From the NCBI GenBank assembly GCA_016795485.1, contig JAEUHM010000035.1:1-64000 (forward strand): DNA of 64,000 nucleotides, written 5' to 3'. This DNA is from Verrucomicrobiaceae bacterium. Lineage in GTDB: Bacteria > Verrucomicrobiota > Verrucomicrobiia > Verrucomicrobiales > Verrucomicrobiaceae. Every line of letters starts with the position of its first letter. The stretch's first letter is position 1. The notes under the pieces are model-generated. The model saw only the letters and a list, made by a program, of their open reading frames with translations. It had not been told where the DNA came from and did no database searches. This document shows, piece by piece, positions 1 to 8,399 of the stretch. Position numbers and translations under genes: made by a program.

Positions 1-1244
1 CCGGCGAGGATGCAGGTGAAGCCGCTGGGATTGTGATCGCGACCTGAGGCACCTGTTTGGAAAGTGGGCATGCGGCCGAACTCGGTGCAGAAAACGAAGA
101 GCGTGTCCGCGAGCAGACCGCGTTGCTTGAGATCGAGAAACAGCGCGGCGGTGGGCTGGTCGAGGATCTCGGCGTGGCCGGGATACTGCGAGGCGATGGT
201 CTTGTGGCCGTCCCAATTGCCGACGCCTTCGCCCATGGCATACGCGCCGTTGAAGACTTGCACGAAGCGCACGCCCTGCTCGCACAAGCGACGCGCGAGG
301 ATGCAATTCCGCGCGTAACCGGCCTTCACGGCGTTCGTGGGTTCGTCCGCGCCATACATTTTCAACACGTGTGCGGGTTCGCTGCTGAGATCGGTGAGCG
401 AGGGTACGGTCATCTGCATCTTCGCGGCGAGTTCGTAACTGGCGATGCGCGCGGCGAGTTCGCTGTCGCCGGGGAATTTTTCCATGTGGCGTTCGTTGAG
501 CCGCTTCAAGAAGTCCGCCGTGGCTTTGTCGGTGCTCGCGGAGATGCTATCGGGGCGCGCAAGGAAGCGAATCGGGTTCTCCGCATTGAAAGCGGTGCCT
601 TGATACGCAGCGGGAAGAAAGGCGGCGCTCCAGTTGTTGCCCGCGGCCTGCGGATTGCCGCGTGGATCGGGAATGGCGATGTAGGACGGCAGGTTTTCGT
701 TCTCAGTGCCGAGCGCGTAGTTCACCCACGCGCCCGCAGACGGAAAGCCCTCCAACGTCTGCCCCGTGGACATGAAGGTCTCGCCGGGGCCGTGTGTGTT
801 CGTCTTCGACGTCATGCCGTGGAAGAAAAAGAAATCGTCCGCGCATGCGCCGAGCTTCGGCAGTAAATCGGACGTCATCTTGCCGGATTGGCCGCGTGGT
901 TTGAAGTCCCGCAGCGGCTTGATGAGGTTGCCTTGCTCGCCTTGGAAGGTGACGACGTTGCCACCTGGCATCGGCTGGTCGTGGTATTTGAAGAGAGCGG
1001 GTTTGTAGTCGAAGGTATCGACATGGCTCAATGCGCCACTGCAGAAGACCATGACGACTCGCTTGGCCTTCGGAGCAAAGTGTGGCTTTCGAGCCGCGAA
1101 CGGTCGCGCGGGATCGATGATGGGCCGAATAGGACCTGATGCGGCCAATAGCTGATCTCGTGCGAGCAAATCGAGGAACGCGATGCTGCTCAAACCGTGA
1201 ACGGTTTGCTGGAGGAAGGTGCGGCGGTTGAGAAGAGCGTTCAT
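1..1244 (-). CDS. DUF1501 domain-containing exported protein (C-terminus beyond left edge)
   Basis: The frame starts at the ATG at 1244-1242 and stays open to base 1, so the C-terminus lies outside the window. The N-terminus has an RR-T-F-L Tat-like signal (NRRTFLQQ) followed by a hydrophobic stretch. The body carries DUF1501 landmarks: [33 protein letters not shown], a YIAIPDPRG segment, [20 protein letters not shown], and CTEFGRMP near the edge. DUF1501 belongs to the sulfatase/alkaline-phosphatase-like superfamily; its biochemical role is unsettled. It lies 94 bp downstream of the PSD1 gene, and such pairs are typical of Planctomycetes and Verrucomicrobia. The protein at 26231-27682 is a close paralogue. 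A large hairpin sits between this gene and PSD1. Confidence 0.9.
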   Translation of the reverse strand, partial: MNALLNRRTFLQQTVHGLSSIAFLDLLARDQLLAASGPIRPIIDPARPFAARKPHFAPKAKRVVMVFCSGALSHVDTFDYKPALFKYHDQPMPGGNVVTFQGEQGNLIKPLRDFKPRGQSGKMTSDLLPKLGACADDFFFFHGMTSKTNTHGPGETFMSTGQTLEGFPSAGAWVNYALGTENENLPSYIAIPDPRGNPQAAGNNWSAAFLPAAYQGTAFNAENPIRFLARPDSISASTDKATADFLKRLNERHMEKFPGDSELAARIASYELAAKMQMTVPSLTDLSSEPAHVLKMYGADEPTNAVKAGYARNCILARRLCEQGVRFVQVFNGAYAMGEGVGNWDGHKTIASQYPGHAEILDQPTAALFLDLKQRGLLADTLFVFCTEFGRMPTFQTGASGRDHNPSGFTCILA

Positions 1245-1260
1245 GCGGGATTCAGGAGTT

Positions 1261-1328
1261 CCCACAGATTCAGTTCACCACTGATGATTGAATCAACTGG
1301 CGCATCGGTGGTGCGCTGAATCTGTGGG
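1261..1328. repeat. Long intercistronic inverted repeat between PSD1 and DUF1501
   Basis: Arms CCCACAGATTCAG (1261-1273) and CTGAATCTGTGGG (1316-1328) are perfectly complementary over 13 bp. A second inner pair, CACCACTGATG (1277-1287) with CATCGGTGGTG (1303-1313), pairs with one G-T wobble. The central TGATTGAATCA is a small palindrome. No T-run follows on either strand, so it does not look like an intrinsic terminator. It may stabilise or process the PSD1-DUF1501 transcript, or be a small palindromic repeat element. Confidence 0.75.
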
Positions 1329-1338
1329 AGTTTAAAGT

Positions 1339-4300
1339 TCATTCGAGGAAGAGAAACTCGTTCGAGTTGAGGAAGGCGCGGCAGAGTGCTGGAAGGCCTT
1401 CTTGCTTCACGAAGGCTTCGGCGGTGGTGAGTTCGTCTTTCGTCGGCTGGCGTTGATAGACGAGTTGATAGGCTTTCGCGACGGATTGGGCTTTGGCGGC
1501 GAGTTTAGCGGCCTGATCGAGGACGAACTGGCTGTTGTAGAGATTGAGCGCTTGCAGTGGTGTGGTGCTGCGAGGTCTGGATGGGCAGACTTGGCCTCCA
1601 TCGGGCGCGTCGAAGGCAGCGAAGATGGCGTCGGGCTCCATGCGGAGTTTGAGGGCGTAGATCATGCGGCGGTAATCCTCGCTCTCGAAGTCGCTCGTTT
1701 CGGCGATCCAGTTGCGGGCGTAGTTGGCGTTCGGTTCGTAAAGCAGGAAGCCGGGGCCGCCTGGGGTGAGATCGAGGCTGCCGGTGACGGCGAGGATGCT
1801 GTCGCGAATGATTTCGGCGTCGAGACGACGAGGGGTAAAGCGCCAGAGGAGGGTGTTGGTCGCGTCTTTGGATAGGACGGATGGGTCTGATGGGACGGAT
1901 GAGGCTTGCTGGAAGGTCTTCGAAGTCAGAATGAGCCTCTGAATATGCTTCACGCTCCAGCCGCTGCGGATGAACTCGCTGGCGAGCCAGTCGAGGAGCT
2001 CGGGATGCGTGGGTTTGAAGCCCATGTGGCCGAAGTCGCTCGGCGTGGCGACGAGGCCGGTGCCGAAAATGTAATGCCAGATGCGGTTCACCATGACGCG
2101 GGCGGGCAGTGGATTGCGTGGATCGGTGAGCCATTTCGCGAAGGCGAGGCGGCGCTGCTGCTCGGGTGCATCGGGCGCGAGCTTGAAACTGCCGAGCGTG
2201 TCTTTGAACAAGGCGAGACCCTCCGGCGCGACGATCTCTTTGGGCGACATGTGATCGCCGCGATGCAGGCGGCGCGTTGGCTCGGGCTGCGTGAAGGTGC
2301 CCGCGTAGGCCATGGGTGGCTCGGCGATGCTTTGCAGCTCTTTTTCGAACGCGGCGATGCGGTTCAAAAGGTCGGCGGGAGCGGATGTGGCCGATGGGAT
2401 GGCCTTCACGCGTTTGTTGAACTTGGCACTGAGCCGGTCCGCATGGCTGGCGACGGTTTTCCATGTTTTCGCGTCGTCGGAAACCTCGATGCGATAGGCG
2501 GTGGCGAGGCGATCTTCGTAAACTTTGCCGCTGGTGCTGCGATCACGGCTCCAGACGACGCGATTGATTTCATGCGGTTGATCCAAATCGAACTGCACCC
2601 AGCCTTTCGGCTCTTTGACGATCCAACTGCGACTGTTGCCGTATTTGCCGTCATTGATGTGCGCGAGTTTGTGGATCGCGGAAGGGCCGAAATCGCCGCT
2701 GGAGGTCGTTTTGGCCTTCAACGCGATGTTTTGGCCGTTGGGGCCGAAAATCTCGAGTTCGTCGATGCAGGCATTGTTGCTAAAACTGTCCTCAATGACG
2801 AAGCGCAGGTGTTTGGCGGTCGTGGGAGTGAAAAGATCGGTGTTAGCGGTGTGCGATACGGGAGTGCGGATGTGCAGTGAGGGATGCGTGATGCGTGATG
2901 CGTGATTCTCGTGCGAGAGTTCTTCGAGAAGGAGGATGTCAGCGGCCATCGGGGCGCTGGTCTTGCCCATGCGGAGGAGGATGCGGCTGTTTGCGGCGAG
3001 TTCGTGTTCACCGAGGCTCTTGAAGCTGCTCCAGCGCTTTTTGCTGGCGATGGCGGGCTTGCCATCGGCGAACTGGCGTTGGTTGATGGTGCCGATTTCG
3101 GTCTGCTTGCCGTTCGTTTCGAGAATGAATCGCGCATCCGGCGCATGCGTGGTCCACACACCCCAGCTCACCCAGATGCGATGCTTGCCGCTGCGTTTCG
3201 GTGTCCACGCGACGCAATCGGTGCCGGGCTCCTCGACGAAATAACGATAGCTCTCGCCGATGTTCGGGAAGCGGTTTGCATCGCCGGGATCGTTCAGCTC
3301 GCCCTGCGCGGTGCCGGGGTCGTATTCGGTGGCTTTGCTGCTTTTCGGTTCTTTGAGAAACTGCGCACCTTCCTCACCCAGCGTGATTCGGCGCGAGAGC
3401 ACGGCCTTGGGCTGATGCTCGGCGAGTTTCGTCATCAGCGGCGCGAGCTTCTGGCGCAGTTCTGCGGCTTTTTTCTCCTGTGCGGCGAACTCCGCTGTCT
3501 TGATCGCACGCTCGCCATGTTGCACGCCGGAGAAGACGGCCTGCATCGCGTAAAAGTCGGTCTGTGTGACGGGGTCGAATTTGTGGTTGTGGCACTTCGC
3601 GCAGCCCATCGTGGTGGCGAGGAAGGTGGTGCCGGTGGTGTTCACCATGTCGCTGAGCTCATCGGCGCGCTGCATGAGCTGCAAATTTTTGTCCTGGCCC
3701 TTCACGCGATCCATCGGTCCGCCAACGATGAAGCCCGTGGCCACATCCGCGCCGCAGGTGTCTCCGGCGATCTGCTCGAACATGAAGCGGTCGTAAGGTT
3801 TGTCGGTGTTGAAGGCTTCGATGACGTAATCGCGGTAGCGCCAGGCATGCGGGCGTTCGTGGTTGGTTTCAAAGCCGTTCGAGTCGGCGAAGCGCACGAC
3901 ATCCAGCCAGTGGCGGGCCCATTTTTCGCCGTAGTGGCGGGAGGAGAGGAGCTGGTTCACCAACTCAGGATAGGACGGATAGGTCTTATGGGACGGATCC
4001 TCTGGGGGCAGTCCGGTGATGATGAAGTGGGCTCTGCGGATAAGTGTGCGCGGGTCTGCTGGAGGGGAAAAGGTGAGGCCGTTCTCTTTGAGCTCGGCTT
4101 CGATGAAAGAGTCGATGGATAGGCTTGGGTTATGACGTGGCAGTGGTTGGTAGGCCCAGTGATTCACGCGTTTGTCGATGGACGCGGCTTTGTCGTCGGC
4201 GTTTTCGGGCCAGACGGCACCGGAGTCGATCCAAGCTTTGATTTTCGAGATTTGATCGGCTGTGAGTGGCTCGCCTTTCGGTGGCATAAGCTGTTCACCG

Positions 4301-4539
4301 GTTGCGGTGATGCGTTGGAACAGCGGTGATGTGGCTGATTTACCTGGAATGATGGCCGAACCGCTCTCGCCGCCTTTGAAGACATGCGGCTTGGCGTCTA
4401 GGCGGAGGTCTGCTTTTTGTTTTTCGGGGCCGTGGCATTCGATGCAACGCTCTTTTAATAGAGGGCGGATCTCGCGGTCAAAGTCCTGCGCGAATAGGAC
4501 GGATGGGAGGGATAGGACCGATAGAAACAATGATTTCAT
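1339..4539 (-). CDS. PSD1 / Planctomycete cytochrome C (DUF1549-DUF1553) protein
   Basis: A 1066-residue exported protein with a signal peptide (MKSLFLSVLSLPSVLFAQ). It carries the PSCyt1 heme-binding motif CIECHG at residues 32-37. DUF1549 follows (GEKWARHWLDVVRFADSNGFE) with a second CxxCH (CAKCHNHKFDP). A beta-rich insertion comes next (WTPKRSGKHRIWVSWGVW), then a discoidin-like segment (IDELEIFGPNGQNIALKA, INRVVWSRDRSTSG). DUF1553 is C-terminal (NPLPARVMVNRIWHYIFGTG, ending LNSNEFLFLE). The family is presumed to be periplasmic cytochromes tied to polysaccharide use; the substrate is unknown. The ATG overlaps the stop of the GntR gene by 4 nt (ATGA), implying translational coupling. Three 9-bp-period repeat tracts lie inside the coding region. 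Confidence 0.92.
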   Translation of the reverse strand: MKSLFLSVLSLPSVLFAQDFDREIRPLLKERCIECHGPEKQKADLRLDAKPHVFKGGESGSAIIPGKSATSPLFQRITATGEQLMPPKGEPLTADQISKIKAWIDSGAVWPENADDKAASIDKRVNHWAYQPLPRHNPSLSIDSFIEAELKENGLTFSPPADPRTLIRRAHFIITGLPPEDPSHKTYPSYPELVNQLLSSRHYGEKWARHWLDVVRFADSNGFETNHERPHAWRYRDYVIEAFNTDKPYDRFMFEQIAGDTCGADVATGFIVGGPMDRVKGQDKNLQLMQRADELSDMVNTTGTTFLATTMGCAKCHNHKFDPVTQTDFYAMQAVFSGVQHGERAIKTAEFAAQEKKAAELRQKLAPLMTKLAEHQPKAVLSRRITLGEEGAQFLKEPKSSKATEYDPGTAQGELNDPGDANRFPNIGESYRYFVEEPGTDCVAWTPKRSGKHRIWVSWGVWTTHAPDARFILETNGKQTEIGTINQRQFADGKPAIASKKRWSSFKSLGEHELAANSRILLRMGKTSAPMAADILLLEELSHENHASRITHPSLHIRTPVSHTANTDLFTPTTAKHLRFVIEDSFSNNACIDELEIFGPNGQNIALKAKTTSSGDFGPSAIHKLAHINDGKYGNSRSWIVKEPKGWVQFDLDQPHEINRVVWSRDRSTSGKVYEDRLATAYRIEVSDDAKTWKTVASHADRLSAKFNKRVKAIPSATSAPADLLNRIAAFEKELQSIAEPPMAYAGTFTQPEPTRRLHRGDHMSPKEIVAPEGLALFKDTLGSFKLAPDAPEQQRRLAFAKWLTDPRNPLPARVMVNRIWHYIFGTGLVATPSDFGHMGFKPTHPELLDWLASEFIRSGWSVKHIQRLILTSKTFQQASSVPSDPSVLSKDATNTLLWRFTPRRLDAEIIRDSILAVTGSLDLTPGGPGFLLYEPNANYARNWIAETSDFESEDYRRMIYALKLRMEPDAIFAAFDAPDGGQVCPSRPRSTTPLQALNLYNSQFVLDQAAKLAAKAQSVAKAYQLVYQRQPTKDELTTAEAFVKQEGLPALCRAFLNSNEFLFLE
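1871..1903 (-). repeat. 9-bp-period tandem repeat inside PSD1
   Basis: On the coding strand this reads TCCGTCCCA, TCAGACCCA, TCCGTCCTA, TC, three to four units with a 9-bp period. It encodes a Ser/Pro/Asp-rich stretch in a variable loop just before the LLWRF motif. Because the period is a multiple of three, copy-number change keeps the frame. Confidence 0.7.
3968..4000 (-). repeat. 9-bp-period tandem repeat inside PSD1
   Basis: The coding strand reads TCCGTCCCA, TAAGACCTA, TCCGTCCTA, TCC. It lies just after the TGLPP motif of DUF1549 and encodes a Tyr/Pro/Ser-rich segment. The second PSD1 gene carries a related 9-bp-period tract at the homologous position (30971-31004). Confidence 0.7.
4495..4523 (-). 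repeat. 9-bp-period tandem repeat in the PSD1 signal-peptide region
   Basis: The coding strand reads TCGGTCCTA, TCCCTCCCA, TCCGTCCTA. It encodes most of the hydrophobic core of the signal peptide (VLSLPSVLF), so part of this export signal is built from the same repeat unit found twice more in the gene. Confidence 0.6.
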
Positions 4540-5192
4540 AGGCCTAGGTCGTTGCGGGCGTGGGCTATGTGCTGGCTCATGGCGGCGGCGGCGGCAGCGG
4601 GATTGCGGGAAAGGATGGCGTTGAGCACCGAACGGTGATCCTGGACCGCGCGATCCTTGGTGGTGCGTCGATAGCCGTGGGATAGGCTAGTCTGTAGCAG
4701 TTCGGACAGACTCTGGATGAGCAAGGCTGCGATTTGGTTTCCGGACGCCTCGGCTAGCTGGCAGTGGAAGGCCATATCTGCATTCACTTGTTCCTCAAAG
4801 CTCTCTGCCAGTTCAAAGGCCGCATGGTGCGCCTTGAGCGCTGCCAAATCAGCGTCTGTGGCGCGCTCGGCGGCGAGTTTGGCGTTCTCAGGCTCCAGGG
4901 CTAGGCGCACTTCGATGAGTTGTTTCAGGCGATCCTTCTCGTTGGGCACCAGCAGGTTGAGGGCGGCACTGAGGGGCTTGTGGAGTTTGTCGACGACCTT
5001 CATTCCTGAGCCCTGGCGAATCTCCAGCAGGCCCTGGAGTTCCAGGCGCTTAGCCGCCTCACGAATCACGCTGCGGCTGACCCCGAACTCCGAGGACATG
5101 TGCCGCTCGGTGGGAAGCCTACCATTGGCACCGCTGTTGCGGGCTAGGCCGATCATGCGGCGAGAAACGGATTCGACTAAAGAGACGGACAT
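4536..5192 (-). CDS. GntR-family (FadR subfamily) transcriptional regulator
   Basis: A 218-residue regulator starting at ATG 5192-5190 (MSVSLVESVSRRM). The frame is open further upstream, but that extension has no family character and would cover the operator-like palindrome. A winged helix-turn-helix spans about residues 8-75 (LPTERHMSSEFGVSRSVIREA, QGSGMKVVD). A C-terminal FCD ligand domain follows, with likely metal ligands in DMAFH, DHRSVL and QHIAH. FCD regulators usually sense small organic acids or sugar acids. The stop overlaps the PSD1 start by 4 nt, so it probably controls its own operon with PSD1 and DUF1501. The effector is unknown. Confidence 0.92.
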   Translation of the reverse strand: MSVSLVESVSRRMIGLARNSGANGRLPTERHMSSEFGVSRSVIREAAKRLELQGLLEIRQGSGMKVVDKLHKPLSAALNLLVPNEKDRLKQLIEVRLALEPENAKLAAERATDADLAALKAHHAAFELAESFEEQVNADMAFHCQLAEASGNQIAALLIQSLSELLQTSLSHGYRRTTKDRAVQDHRSVLNAILSRNPAAAAAAMSQHIAHARNDLGL

Positions 5193-5199
5193 GGGTTGA

Positions 5200-5216
5200 A
5201 ATTGGTCTGACCAATT
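5200..5216. promoter_or_regulatory. Perfect 17-bp palindrome, likely operator of the GntR regulator
   Basis: AATTGGTCTGACCAATT is a perfect palindrome around a central T, beginning 8 bp upstream of the GntR start codon. Its core TGGTCTGACCA fits TNGTNNNACNA, the consensus described for FadR-subfamily GntR operators. Position and symmetry point to autoregulation of the gntR-PSD1-DUF1501 operon. Binding is inferred. Confidence 0.75.
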
Positions 5217-5253
5217 CCAATTACGGCACGCGGCTTCTCTCTTTATCCAAAAT

Positions 5254-6222
5254 CTAGCCCTCCATCTGGAAGCACCACACGTCCTGGTGGTTATCCCAGT
5301 ATCGCGGCAGGTGGGCCACGTAACGCAGGCGGCCCAGGGCCTCGACACGCGGCCTTAACCAAGAAGAAGACGTGGCCGACACACCGTAGCCGGGACTCTT
5401 CACGTAGTCCTGGTAGGCGTAACCTGATGCTGTGTAGCCCTGAATGATGCGCTTCTGTTGATCTGGCGTGAGGTCGTAGTGGAACTGGCCCTCTTGCAGG
5501 CGCTCAATCACATAATCCCCGTGCGTGGTGAAGACCATCCGTCCGCCAGGTTCTAACAAGTGCCTGAAGAGCGAAATGAAGCCCATGATGCTGTCTTCAT
5601 TGAGATGAGTGATCAGTGAGCCGACCCAGATCAAATCAAAACCATGGGCTAGCGGCACCGCGTGCGGCCTTATTTGAGAACGGAAGCCAGTGACATCGAA
5701 GTGCTCCATGCAGAACGCCAGGCCATCTGGCGCTACGTCACAGGCAAACGTCACACTGTGAGGCCAAGCTGCCTTCAGCATGCGCAACACACGTCCATAG
5801 CCGCAGCCGAAGTCGAGAATCTTCTGCGGCGGACGTGCAGCGATCTCCGGGCAGGCCGTAAAGATGGAATCAAGCGCGGAGAGTCCGGTGCCCAGGTAAT
5901 GCTGAGTGGTGCTCTTCTTGAGCATGATGTCACGATCACAAACCGTGAGGTTGACCCTTGCGGCGATGTCTTTGAGACCTGGGATCCGCGCTTGGAGGTC
6001 CGGTGAGTCCGAGAGTTCATCCAGGGCCGCACGCATTTGGCCTGCATACGTGAGCGCGGCCAGAGCGGGGTAGCCTTCTCTGGCTCGCATGACCTTGATG
6101 TCATCCCGTGCGGCCTTGAGGGAGTTCTTCAACTCCTGCCGCTCTGCTTTGAGCCGGTCTATCTCAGTGAGAAGAGCACGACCGTGGGCCGTGCGCTTGA
6201 TAAGAGAGGAAATCCAGCTCAT
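5254..6222 (-). CDS. Class I SAM-dependent methyltransferase with N-terminal coiled coil
   Basis: A 322-residue protein starting at ATG 6222. Residues 15-50 are charged and heptad-like (LTEIDRLKAERQELKNSL), probably a coiled coil. The Rossmann methyltransferase domain has motif I ILDFGCGYGRVLRML at 135-149, a motif II acidic region (FACDVAPDGLAF), and later HGFDLIWVGSLITHL and LEPGGRMVFTTHG. The fold is clear but the acceptor is not: small molecule, sugar or protein are all possible. Its stop lies 61 bp upstream of the GntR start and it may have its own promoter. A DUF1080 gene lies upstream on the same strand, with a 33-bp gap. Confidence 0.85.
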   Translation of the reverse strand: MSWISSLIKRTAHGRALLTEIDRLKAERQELKNSLKAARDDIKVMRAREGYPALAALTYAGQMRAALDELSDSPDLQARIPGLKDIAARVNLTVCDRDIMLKKSTTQHYLGTGLSALDSIFTACPEIAARPPQKILDFGCGYGRVLRMLKAAWPHSVTFACDVAPDGLAFCMEHFDVTGFRSQIRPHAVPLAHGFDLIWVGSLITHLNEDSIMGFISLFRHLLEPGGRMVFTTHGDYVIERLQEGQFHYDLTPDQQKRIIQGYTASGYAYQDYVKSPGYGVSATSSSWLRPRVEALGRLRYVAHLPRYWDNHQDVWCFQMEG

Positions 6223-6255
6223 GCAGCGGTCTGACTTAGCCTTGGGACGCGTGCG

Positions 6256-7053
6256 TTAAGGCAGCGGACGGATCCAGATGTTACGCAGCCTGACGGGCGG
6301 CTCGTTTTTGTGGTCCTGCAGGCGGATGGGTGCCTTAGCGGGGAATGTTCCCTCATAGTTGGTCACGTCTTTATGTTTGGTTGGCCCCATGATGACCGTG
6401 CCGTTCTGCACGCAGACGCCATTGACCAAAGTGGTGATGCGGGCGGGCTCTACCACCTTGCCATCTTTGAGCTTGGGCGCGGTGAACATGATGTCGTAGG
6501 CTTGCCACTCACCGGCTGGGCGCACAGCATTCACCAGCGGCGGCGTCTGGCCGTAGATAGCACCCGTCATGCCATCCGCATAGGTGGGGTTGTTGTGGCA
6601 GTCCAGCATTTGGGACTCAAAGCGATCCATGAAGAACACACCTCCGTTGCCCTTTTTCTGAGAGTTGCCCTTGGTGTGCGGCTCGCTCTTCCATTCAATG
6701 TGGAACTGACAGGAGGCGAACTCCTGCTTCGTCCAGCAATCGCCACCCGAGACCAGGAGTTCACCGTTCTCGATCTTCCAGGGGCATGGCTGAGGCTTAG
6801 GATCGTCCTTCTTCTTGGCAAAGAACGCATCCGTGCTCTTGCCGTCGAACAAAATGATCGCATCCGCCGGTGCATCGCCAAGTTTTGCGCCGGGAGCCAC
6901 GGCTTCAGGGCGGGGGCGGTCAATGTCATGGACCTTCCACTTGGTGCCGGGGATGACCGGCGTGTCGGAATAGCCAACAGGTGATGGCTTTTCTTGTGCG
7001 GAGAGAATCAGAGCCGGAGCGGCAACGAAGGCGAGTGCGAACGATCTTTTCAT
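6256..7053 (-). CDS. Exported DUF1080 (3-keto-disaccharide hydrolase family) protein
   Basis: A 265-residue protein. ATG 7053-7051 is chosen because it begins a clean signal peptide (MKRSFALAFVAAPALILSAQ); the longer open frame upstream has no signal character. The mature part is a concanavalin-like beta sandwich typical of DUF1080: AIILFDGKSTDAFF, WKIENGELLVSGGDCWTK, FHIEWKSEP, GNGGVFFMDRFESQMLD and IRLQDHKNEPPVRLRNIWI. Some DUF1080 members act on 3-keto-disaccharides or related glycosides, so a periplasmic sugar-processing role is plausible. The gene diverges from the AsnC-like gene at 7203. Confidence 0.9.
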   Translation of the reverse strand: MKRSFALAFVAAPALILSAQEKPSPVGYSDTPVIPGTKWKVHDIDRPRPEAVAPGAKLGDAPADAIILFDGKSTDAFFAKKKDDPKPQPCPWKIENGELLVSGGDCWTKQEFASCQFHIEWKSEPHTKGNSQKKGNGGVFFMDRFESQMLDCHNNPTYADGMTGAIYGQTPPLVNAVRPAGEWQAYDIMFTAPKLKDGKVVEPARITTLVNGVCVQNGTVIMGPTKHKDVTNYEGTFPAKAPIRLQDHKNEPPVRLRNIWIRPLP

Positions 7054-7202
7054 GGCTGAAGTGGGCCGCATGGTGCTTAGGGGGAGCCGGTCTGGCAACA
7101 GCGAAACGCGAGAAAGTGCCACCCACAGCCACCACGCACGATTGTGGGCGTATTTTGATCCCCCATTGCGCACACCAGACTGCCACGCATAATGCGCGCC
7201 CC

Positions 7203-8345
7203 ATGAGTGCCCCCACATCCAGCCCCACCGCCGTGCCCGTAGAGCACACGGACGAGATCAACAGCCGCATCCTCTCCGTGTCAGAGGACCGCGTGAAGGG
7301 CTTTCATCGTCAACCGTTCGACTACATCTCAGAGCAAAGCGGCCTCCCATTTGAGACCGTGCAAGAGCGCATACAAGCCATGCTGCGAGCAGGCGTCATC
7401 CGGCGAGTGCGCCAGACCCTCCTAGCCAACAAGCTAGCCGAAGGCGCCCTCGTGGCGTGGAAGGTGCCCACAGACAAACTCGAAGCCGCCTTTGATTTCC
7501 TCTTCAAACAAGACCCCTTCAGCGGCCACGTCGTCCTCCGCAGCACCGACCGTGAAGTCAGCGGCAGCGACTTCCGCCTCTGGACCACCCTCAAAGTCCC
7601 GCAGGACAGAAACATCAACGAGCACTGCGATGTCCTCAAGCGCCTCATTGGCGCAGAAGACTACTACACCATGCAAGCCCACGGCATCTTCGCCCTAGGC
7701 GTAGGCCACGTCCGGCGCAAAACCATGGAACCCGGCGAGAAAGCCGACGAACCCGCCGTCATGATGACCACCAACATCGCAGACCTCGATGCAGAAGAGT
7801 GGAACGTCCTCCTCCACCTCAAAGGCGACCTCAGTTGCGAGGAAATCAACCACCAGCCCTGGGAAGGCCGCGCACGAGATGCAGGCGTCTCCCTAGACAA
7901 GTTCTGCGAGGTAGCCGCGCGCCTAGACCAGAAAGGCGTCATCGGACGCTTCTCCACCTTCCTAGAGCACGTCAAGCCCAGCAGTGCAGGCATCCGCGTC
8001 ACCCGCTTCAACGCCCTCTTCCATTGGAAAGTGCCCAAAGGCATGGAAGAGCGCGCCGGCAGTGAAGTTGGCCGCCACCCCATCATGACCCACTGCTACT
8101 GGCGGGAAGGCGGAGAGCGCTTTGCCAACGTCAACATCATGGGCGTCATCCACGGCACTGACAAAGACACCGTCCTCGCCCACAAAGCCGCCATCGACCA
8201 GCACCTAGCAGACGTCGGCATTCCCCTCCTCTACACCAACGTCTTCTGGGGAGGCCGCAGCGAGATCAAACCATCCGAAATCTCACCCATCGTCTTCAAA
8301 GACTGGCATGAGAAGTGGGCCAACGTCACCGGCCCCGTCATCTAG
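7203..8345 (+). CDS. Duplicated Lrp/AsnC-type protein resembling siroheme decarboxylase
   Basis: A 380-residue protein starting at ATG 7203. It holds two consecutive AsnC-like units in one chain. Each has a winged-helix part (FETVQERIQAMLRAGVIRRV; LDKFCEVAARLDQKGVIGRF) followed by an alpha-beta ligand-binding part. The second half has MTHCYWREGGERFANVNIMG followed by VIHGTD. This matches the HCYxR...N-hxxMIHG pattern of siroheme decarboxylases (AhbA/AhbB, NirD/L/G/H). Those enzymes convert siroheme to didecarboxysiroheme on the way to heme d1 or heme. It could instead be a regulator. No other heme gene is in the window; purB follows 54 bp downstream. Codons end mostly in C. Confidence 0.7.
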   Translation: MSAPTSSPTAVPVEHTDEINSRILSVSEDRVKGFHRQPFDYISEQSGLPFETVQERIQAMLRAGVIRRVRQTLLANKLAEGALVAWKVPTDKLEAAFDFLFKQDPFSGHVVLRSTDREVSGSDFRLWTTLKVPQDRNINEHCDVLKRLIGAEDYYTMQAHGIFALGVGHVRRKTMEPGEKADEPAVMMTTNIADLDAEEWNVLLHLKGDLSCEEINHQPWEGRARDAGVSLDKFCEVAARLDQKGVIGRFSTFLEHVKPSSAGIRVTRFNALFHWKVPKGMEERAGSEVGRHPIMTHCYWREGGERFANVNIMGVIHGTDKDTVLAHKAAIDQHLADVGIPLLYTNVFWGGRSEIKPSEISPIVFKDWHEKWANVTGPVI

Positions 8346-8399
8346 CTCCCCGCCCCTGCAAACCCCAGCAACCCACCGCCAACACTCGCCAACTCCCCC

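Noticed and set aside
2902..4122. Long open frame on the plus strand opposite PSD1
   Set aside because: It is antisense to a protein with clear heme and DUF1549 motifs, has no family motif of its own, and is explained by high GC content.
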